This document shows, piece after piece, positions 60,132 to 64,000 of a stretch of 64,000 nucleotides of DNA. Made by a program: the position numbers and the translations under genes. The notes under the pieces are model-generated. The model was given only the letters and a program-made list of their open reading frames with translations. It made no database searches and was not told the origin of the DNA. The stretch covers positions 62,001 to 126,000 of the forward strand of contig NZ_JARLTC010000017.1 in assembly GCF_029382225.1 (NCBI RefSeq), written 5' to 3'. Every line of letters starts with the position of its first letter. Positions within the stretch are counted from its first letter, which is position 1. This stretch comes from Spongiactinospora sp. TRM90649 (GTDB lineage Bacteria; Actinomycetota; Actinomycetes; Streptosporangiales; Streptosporangiaceae).

Positions 60132-62798
60132 ATGAATCCCGAGCCTTCGACGACCGCCGAGTACCCTGCCGCCGAGTATGACGTCCTGCTCAGGGACGGA
60201 AGCATCGCGCATGTGCGGCCGCTCGATCCCACCGACCGCCCGGCTCTGCACGAGCTGGTCGAACGATCCTCCGACCGCTCGGCTTACCTGCGGTTCTTCA
60301 CCGGCGGAACGGCCACCGCGCACGCCTATATGGACCGCGTCACCAAGCCGGAGCAGCGCGGCCGGGCACTGGTGGCCACCGTACGGGACCGGCTGGTCGC
60401 CATCGCCGAGTACTTTCCCGATGGTGAGGGCACCGCGGATCTCGGCATTCTGATCGATGACGCGATACACGGCCAAGGGCTCGGCACTCTGCTGCTCGAA
60501 CACCTGGCCGCCGATGCCGCCGAGAACGACGTGCGGGAGCTGACCGCCGAGGTCCTCGCCACGAACCACGCGATGCTCAAGGTACTCGACGATCTCGGCC
60601 TGGAGGTTTGGCGGAGTTCCACCGCCGGTACCGTGCGGATCCGCGTGCCGCTCGCCCCTACGCCCCGGCTGCGCGCGATGATCGCGGCGCGCGACCACGA
60701 GGCCGAACGCGCGTCGCTGGCGCGCATCATGAATCCACGCTCGGTGGCGGTGATCGGCGCGGGCCGGGCGCCGGGCGGAGTCGGGCACCGGGTACTGCGC
60801 AATCTCATGGACGGAGGCTTCGCGGGCCCCATTTACCCGGTCAACCCCCGTGCGGCACAGGTCGCCGGCCTGACCGCCCATCCCTCCATGTCGGCCGTAC
60901 CCGGCCAGGTGGACCTGGCCGTCGTCGCCGTTCCCGCCGCGCAGGTGCTCGACGTGGCCAAGGAGTGCGCGGAAGCCGGCGTGGCCGGGCTGGTGGTGCT
61001 GTCCGCCGGCTTCGCGGAGATCGGCCGGCCGGACGCCGAAGGGGAGCTGCTACGGCTGTGCCGCAGTGCGGGCATGCGCCTGGTGGGCCCCAACTGCCTG
61101 GGTGTTCTCAACAACGCGGAGAACCTCAACGCCACTTTCCTGTCCGGCTCGCCGGCCAAGGGTGGAATCGCGGTACTGTCGCAGTCCGGCGCCGTGGCGG
61201 CGGCGATGATCGACCGGCTCGGCGCCACCGGTCTGGGCGTCTCGTCCTTCGTCTCCGTCGGGAACAAGGCCGATGTCAGTGGCAACGACCTGCTCGAATA
61301 TTGGGAGGACGACCCCGCCACCGACGTCATCGCCCTGTACCTGGAGTCTTTCGGCAACCCCCGCAAGTTCGCCCGCATCGCTCACCGGGTCGCCGCGCGT
61401 AAGCCGATTCTGCTGGTCAAGAGCGGAAGAACCGGAGCCGGTGACCGCGCCGTGCGCTCCCACACCGCGGCCGCGGCCACCCCGGACGTCGCAGTGGACG
61501 CCCTGGTAGAAGCGAGCGGAGTGATCCGGCTGGACAGCGTCACTCAACAGCTCGACTTGGCCCGTCTGTTCGCCACCCAGCCGCTTCCCGCGGGATCCCG
61601 GGTGGCGATCGTCGGAAACTCCGGCGGCATCCAGGCCATGGCCGCCGATGCGTGCGAACGCCGGGGGCTGGCCGTACCGGAACTGCCGCGTGAGCTGTTC
61701 GGCGACGACATCCGCCCATCGGCGGCGCTGGGCAACCCCGTCGATCTCACCGCCGAGGCGACCGCGGAGGAGATCGGCGCCGCGGTCGAAGCGGTGCTGG
61801 GCCATCCGGGGGTCGACACGGTTCTCGTCGTCTACACCCCGCCGTTCGGTTCCGGGGCCGAACTTACCAAGCGGGCCATCGCCGACGCCACCCGCTCGAC
61901 CGGCAAGACTGTGCTGGCATGCGTGGTCGGCCACGACGATGTCATCGACGGGCGTATACCCGCCTACGCCTTCCCCGAGCAGGCTGTGGACGCCCTCGCC
62001 CGAGCCGTCGCCTACGCCGGTTGGCGTGCGCGCCCCGCCGAGCCTGACCACCACATGGTCTCCGTGGACCGGCGCACCGCCCGCGAGATCGTCCTGGAGG
62101 AACTCTCCGCCCACCCAGAGGGGCGGTGGCTGCCCGCCGACGTCACGTCCCGTCTGCTCGGCTGCTACGGCATCACCCTGACACCGACCATCCCGGTGGG
62201 CGGCGCCCGGGAAGCCGAACGTGCCACCGAGGAGACCGGCCTGCCGGCCGTACTCAAGGCCACCGGGCCGGACCTCGTCCACAAGAGCGACATCGGCGCC
62301 GTCCACCTGAACCTCGCCACCGCGAAAGAGGTCGGGCGGTGCTACCGGGAGCTCTCCGCCGCCCTGGGAGAACGGATGACCGGGGCGATCGTGCAGCGGA
62401 TGCTCCCCGACGGCGTCGAACTGATCGTCGGCGGCGTCAACTACCCGGCCTTCGGCCCACTGGTCATGGCCGGCATGGGCGGCGTCACCGCCGACCTGCT
62501 CGCCGACCGCGCCTTCCGGGTGCCGCCGCTCAGCCTCTCCGCCGCTACGCAGATGCTGGACGCCCTGCGCTGCCGGCCGCTCCTGTACGGCTATCGCGGC
62601 AGCCGCCCTGTGCACGTGCGCGCGCTGGCCGACCAGATCGTCCGCGTCGGCCACCTGCTTGAGGATCTCCCCCAGGTGGCGGAGCTGGATCTGAATCCCG
62701 TCATCGCCACCCCTACCGGTGCCACCACCGTGGACGCCCGCGTTCGCCTGGCGCCATGCCGGCCGACGGTGTCGCCGCTGCGCCGCCATCTGCGCTGA
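60132..62798 (+). CDS. GNAT acetyltransferase fused to NDP-forming acyl-CoA synthetase
   Basis: An 888-residue fusion. Residues about 18-175 form a GNAT domain (LRDGSIAHVRPLDPTDRPALH, DLGILIDDAIHGQGLGTLLLEHL with the acetyl-CoA loop). Residues about 190-640 are the CoA-binding and ligase domains (VIGAGRAPGGVGHRVLRNL, VALSQSGAVAAAMI-like segment AVLSQSGAVAAAMIDRL, and the phospho-His444 in RSHTAA). Residues about 670-870 form the ATP-grasp (GLPAVLKATGPDLVHKSDIG). The known bacterial Pat enzymes have GNAT C-terminal; here it is N-terminal. It may make acyl-CoA or acetylate proteins. Two boxes upstream. Confidence 0.93.
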   Translation: MNPEPSTTAEYPAAEYDVLLRDGSIAHVRPLDPTDRPALHELVERSSDRSAYLRFFTGGTATAHAYMDRVTKPEQRGRALVATVRDRLVAIAEYFPDGEGTADLGILIDDAIHGQGLGTLLLEHLAADAAENDVRELTAEVLATNHAMLKVLDDLGLEVWRSSTAGTVRIRVPLAPTPRLRAMIAARDHEAERASLARIMNPRSVAVIGAGRAPGGVGHRVLRNLMDGGFAGPIYPVNPRAAQVAGLTAHPSMSAVPGQVDLAVVAVPAAQVLDVAKECAEAGVAGLVVLSAGFAEIGRPDAEGELLRLCRSAGMRLVGPNCLGVLNNAENLNATFLSGSPAKGGIAVLSQSGAVAAAMIDRLGATGLGVSSFVSVGNKADVSGNDLLEYWEDDPATDVIALYLESFGNPRKFARIAHRVAARKPILLVKSGRTGAGDRAVRSHTAAAATPDVAVDALVEASGVIRLDSVTQQLDLARLFATQPLPAGSRVAIVGNSGGIQAMAADACERRGLAVPELPRELFGDDIRPSAALGNPVDLTAEATAEEIGAAVEAVLGHPGVDTVLVVYTPPFGSGAELTKRAIADATRSTGKTVLACVVGHDDVIDGRIPAYAFPEQAVDALARAVAYAGWRARPAEPDHHMVSVDRRTAREIVLEELSAHPEGRWLPADVTSRLLGCYGITLTPTIPVGGAREAERATEETGLPAVLKATGPDLVHKSDIGAVHLNLATAKEVGRCYRELSAALGERMTGAIVQRMLPDGVELIVGGVNYPAFGPLVMAGMGGVTADLLADRAFRVPPLSLSAATQMLDALRCRPLLYGYRGSRPVHVRALADQIVRVGHLLEDLPQVAELDLNPVIATPTGATTVDARVRLAPCRPTVSPLRRHLR

Positions 62799-62816
62799 TC
62801 GCGGTCTCTCCGGCTG

Positions 62817-64000
62817 TCAGGGGCCGTGGTCGAGAGGGACGCTCCAACGCAGCAGGGTGCCGCCGCTTTCCCGTGCGGACACCTCACACGTTCCGCCCAA
62901 TGCGGCCGCGCGTTCCTCCAGGTTCCGCAGCCCACTGCGCCGACCGCCGTCACCCGGCCCGACCCCGTCGTCCTCGACGAGAAGGGTGAGTGCGCCGACG
63001 TCCGCCCGCACCGTCACATCCACTCGGGCGGCTTTGGCATGTCGTACCGCGTTGGACAGAGCCTCGCGTAACACCGCGGCCAAGTGCTCGGCGACCGGCG
63101 GCGGCACGCGGTTGTCGAGCTGGCCCTCCATGGCTAGTCCCGGCATGAACCCCAGATGCGCCTTTGCTCCCTCGACAAGCTCGACGATCTGCGCCCGCAG
63201 GCTCGGCGCGTCCACTTCTCCACGGGGCTGCAATGCGAAGATCGTGGACCGGATCTGCCGGATCGTCTCGTCCAGCTCGTCGATCGCACTCTGCAACCGC
63301 GAGGACGCCTCCGGCCGCTCCACCAGCCGCACCGCGCTCATCAGCGTCATCGCCACCGCGAACAACCGCTGGATCACCACGTCGTGCAGGTCCTTGGCGA
63401 TCCGGTCACGATCCTCCAGCAGGCCGAGCCGCTCGGCGTCATCACGCCGTTCGGCGACTTCGAGAGCGATCGCCGCCTGCCCCGCGAACGCATGCAGCAT
63501 GCTCACCTCACCTGGGTTGAACGGGATGCGCCCGGACCGTTTGGCCAGCGTCAGAATGCCGCGGACCCCGCCGGGCGCGCCCAGCGGAATCGCCGCCACT
63601 GGTCCCAGCCCCAGATCGGTCGGGAACACCGTGACCACTCCGCTTTCTCCCAGATCGGCCAGCAAGCGCGGCTCGCCGTCGACGAAGGCCTGCCCACCCA
63701 CCGAACCGTGCATCAGGGTGTGCGCCCCGACCACGCGCTCTGCGTGCGTTCCGTCGGCGAGCGCCACCCGCAGGTTCTCCCGAGCGTCGTCGGGCAGGCT
63801 GATCGCCGCCATGTCGGCGCCCGACATCTCTCGCGCCCGCCGCGCCACCACCCGCAGCACCTGGTCAGGATCGTCGCCGGACAACAGGCTGGTGGTGACC
63901 TCCGAGGAGGCCCGCAGCCAGGTCTCCCGCCGCCGGGTCTCCTCGTACAGACGGGCGTTCTCGATCGCCACACCGGCGGCGGAGGCCAACGCGATGACGA
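62817..64000 (-). CDS. DevS/DosS-type GAF sensor histidine kinase (5' end outside window)
   Basis: The gene continues past the right edge; 394 codons are visible. They show the end of a first GAF domain (LASAAGVAIENARLYEETRRRE), a second GAF (LRVVARRAREMSGADMAAISLP ... FAGQAAIALEVAE), the HisKA_3 box with the phosphorylated His in DRIAKDLHDVVIQRLFA, and the HATPase motifs (EALSNAVRHAKAARV, DDGVGPG, GLRNLEERAAALGG). This is the DevS/DosS layout, in which GAF-A binds haem and senses O2, NO and CO. The haem ligand lies outside the window. The response regulator (DevR) is not visible. It is convergent with the acyl-CoA synthetase. Confidence 0.9.
   Translation of the reverse strand, partial: VIALASAAGVAIENARLYEETRRRETWLRASSEVTTSLLSGDDPDQVLRVVARRAREMSGADMAAISLPDDARENLRVALADGTHAERVVGAHTLMHGSVGGQAFVDGEPRLLADLGESGVVTVFPTDLGLGPVAAIPLGAPGGVRGILTLAKRSGRIPFNPGEVSMLHAFAGQAAIALEVAERRDDAERLGLLEDRDRIAKDLHDVVIQRLFAVAMTLMSAVRLVERPEASSRLQSAIDELDETIRQIRSTIFALQPRGEVDAPSLRAQIVELVEGAKAHLGFMPGLAMEGQLDNRVPPPVAEHLAAVLREALSNAVRHAKAARVDVTVRADVGALTLLVEDDGVGPGDGGRRSGLRNLEERAAALGGTCEVSARESGGTLLRWSVPLDHGP

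Noticed and set aside
61050..62789. Minus-strand 579-codon frame opposite the acyl-CoA synthetase
   Set aside because: Shadow of a gene with clear domains; composition is Gly/Val/Gln-rich noise.
1..64000. CRISPR arrays, tRNA, rRNA, intact insertion sequences
   Set aside because: No regularly spaced repeats, no cloverleaf or rRNA sequence and no complete transposase with terminal repeats were found by reading.

Overview
The window is high-GC DNA (strong G/C bias at third codon positions, many GTG starts, four-base ATGA/GTGA gene overlaps) and reads as chromosome of a filamentous actinomycete, probably Streptosporangiales-like. The order is inferred from gene content, not proven. No rRNA, tRNA or CRISPR array was seen.

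1-13.3 kb is gene-poor and patchy. It holds a truncated secreted calcium-binding protein, a VapBC-like toxin-antitoxin pair, a transposase scrap run into a pentapeptide-repeat ORF, two frameshifted small genes, a large TIR/WD40 membrane protein, a secreted subtilase with an FG-GAP propeller, an AraC regulator, a STAS protein and a MerR regulator. They are separated by long non-coding or decayed stretches.

13.3-33.4 kb is a run of small self-contained modules. A GbsR/MarR regulator sits divergent to a CocE hydrolase, an NAD-epimerase and a flavoprotein. Then come a TrkH-like potassium transporter, a second MarR-flavin monooxygenase pair, a flavin monooxygenase-TetR operon with its own palindromic operator, a methyltransferase, and a SpoIIE phosphatase/STAS/MarR group. 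A CBS protein with two cation transporters, an ABC exporter and a TetR with a membrane protein complete it. A 24-nt element with a near-invariant 19-nt core (GCCGGGAAGYCTGGTCGGC) occurs four times upstream of these modules, always on the strand of the downstream gene.

33.4-64 kb is a dense anaerobiosis/dormancy island. It contains a universal stress protein, a CtpF-like P-type ATPase, a four-subunit group-3b-like [NiFe]-hydrogenase with its maturation protease, two CBS-BON proteins, a complete pyruvate formate-lyase with its activase, an Acg-like nitroreductase, GAPDH, a Ddn-like reductase, a DUF4389 protein, a DrrAB-like ABC exporter, a GNAT/acyl-CoA synthetase fusion, and the 3' part of a DevS/DosS-type histidine kinase at the right edge. 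Imperfect palindromes close to GGGACCTTCGGCCCT sit about 55-110 nt upstream of many of these starts. The picture is a DevR/DosR-type hypoxia regulon that combines fermentation (pflBA), hydrogen turnover, redox and ion homeostasis, and acyl-CoA/ATP salvage. The island also holds broken genes: a copper ATPase that lost its catalytic centre, a wax-ester-synthase/DGAT relic and a serine-recombinase scrap.
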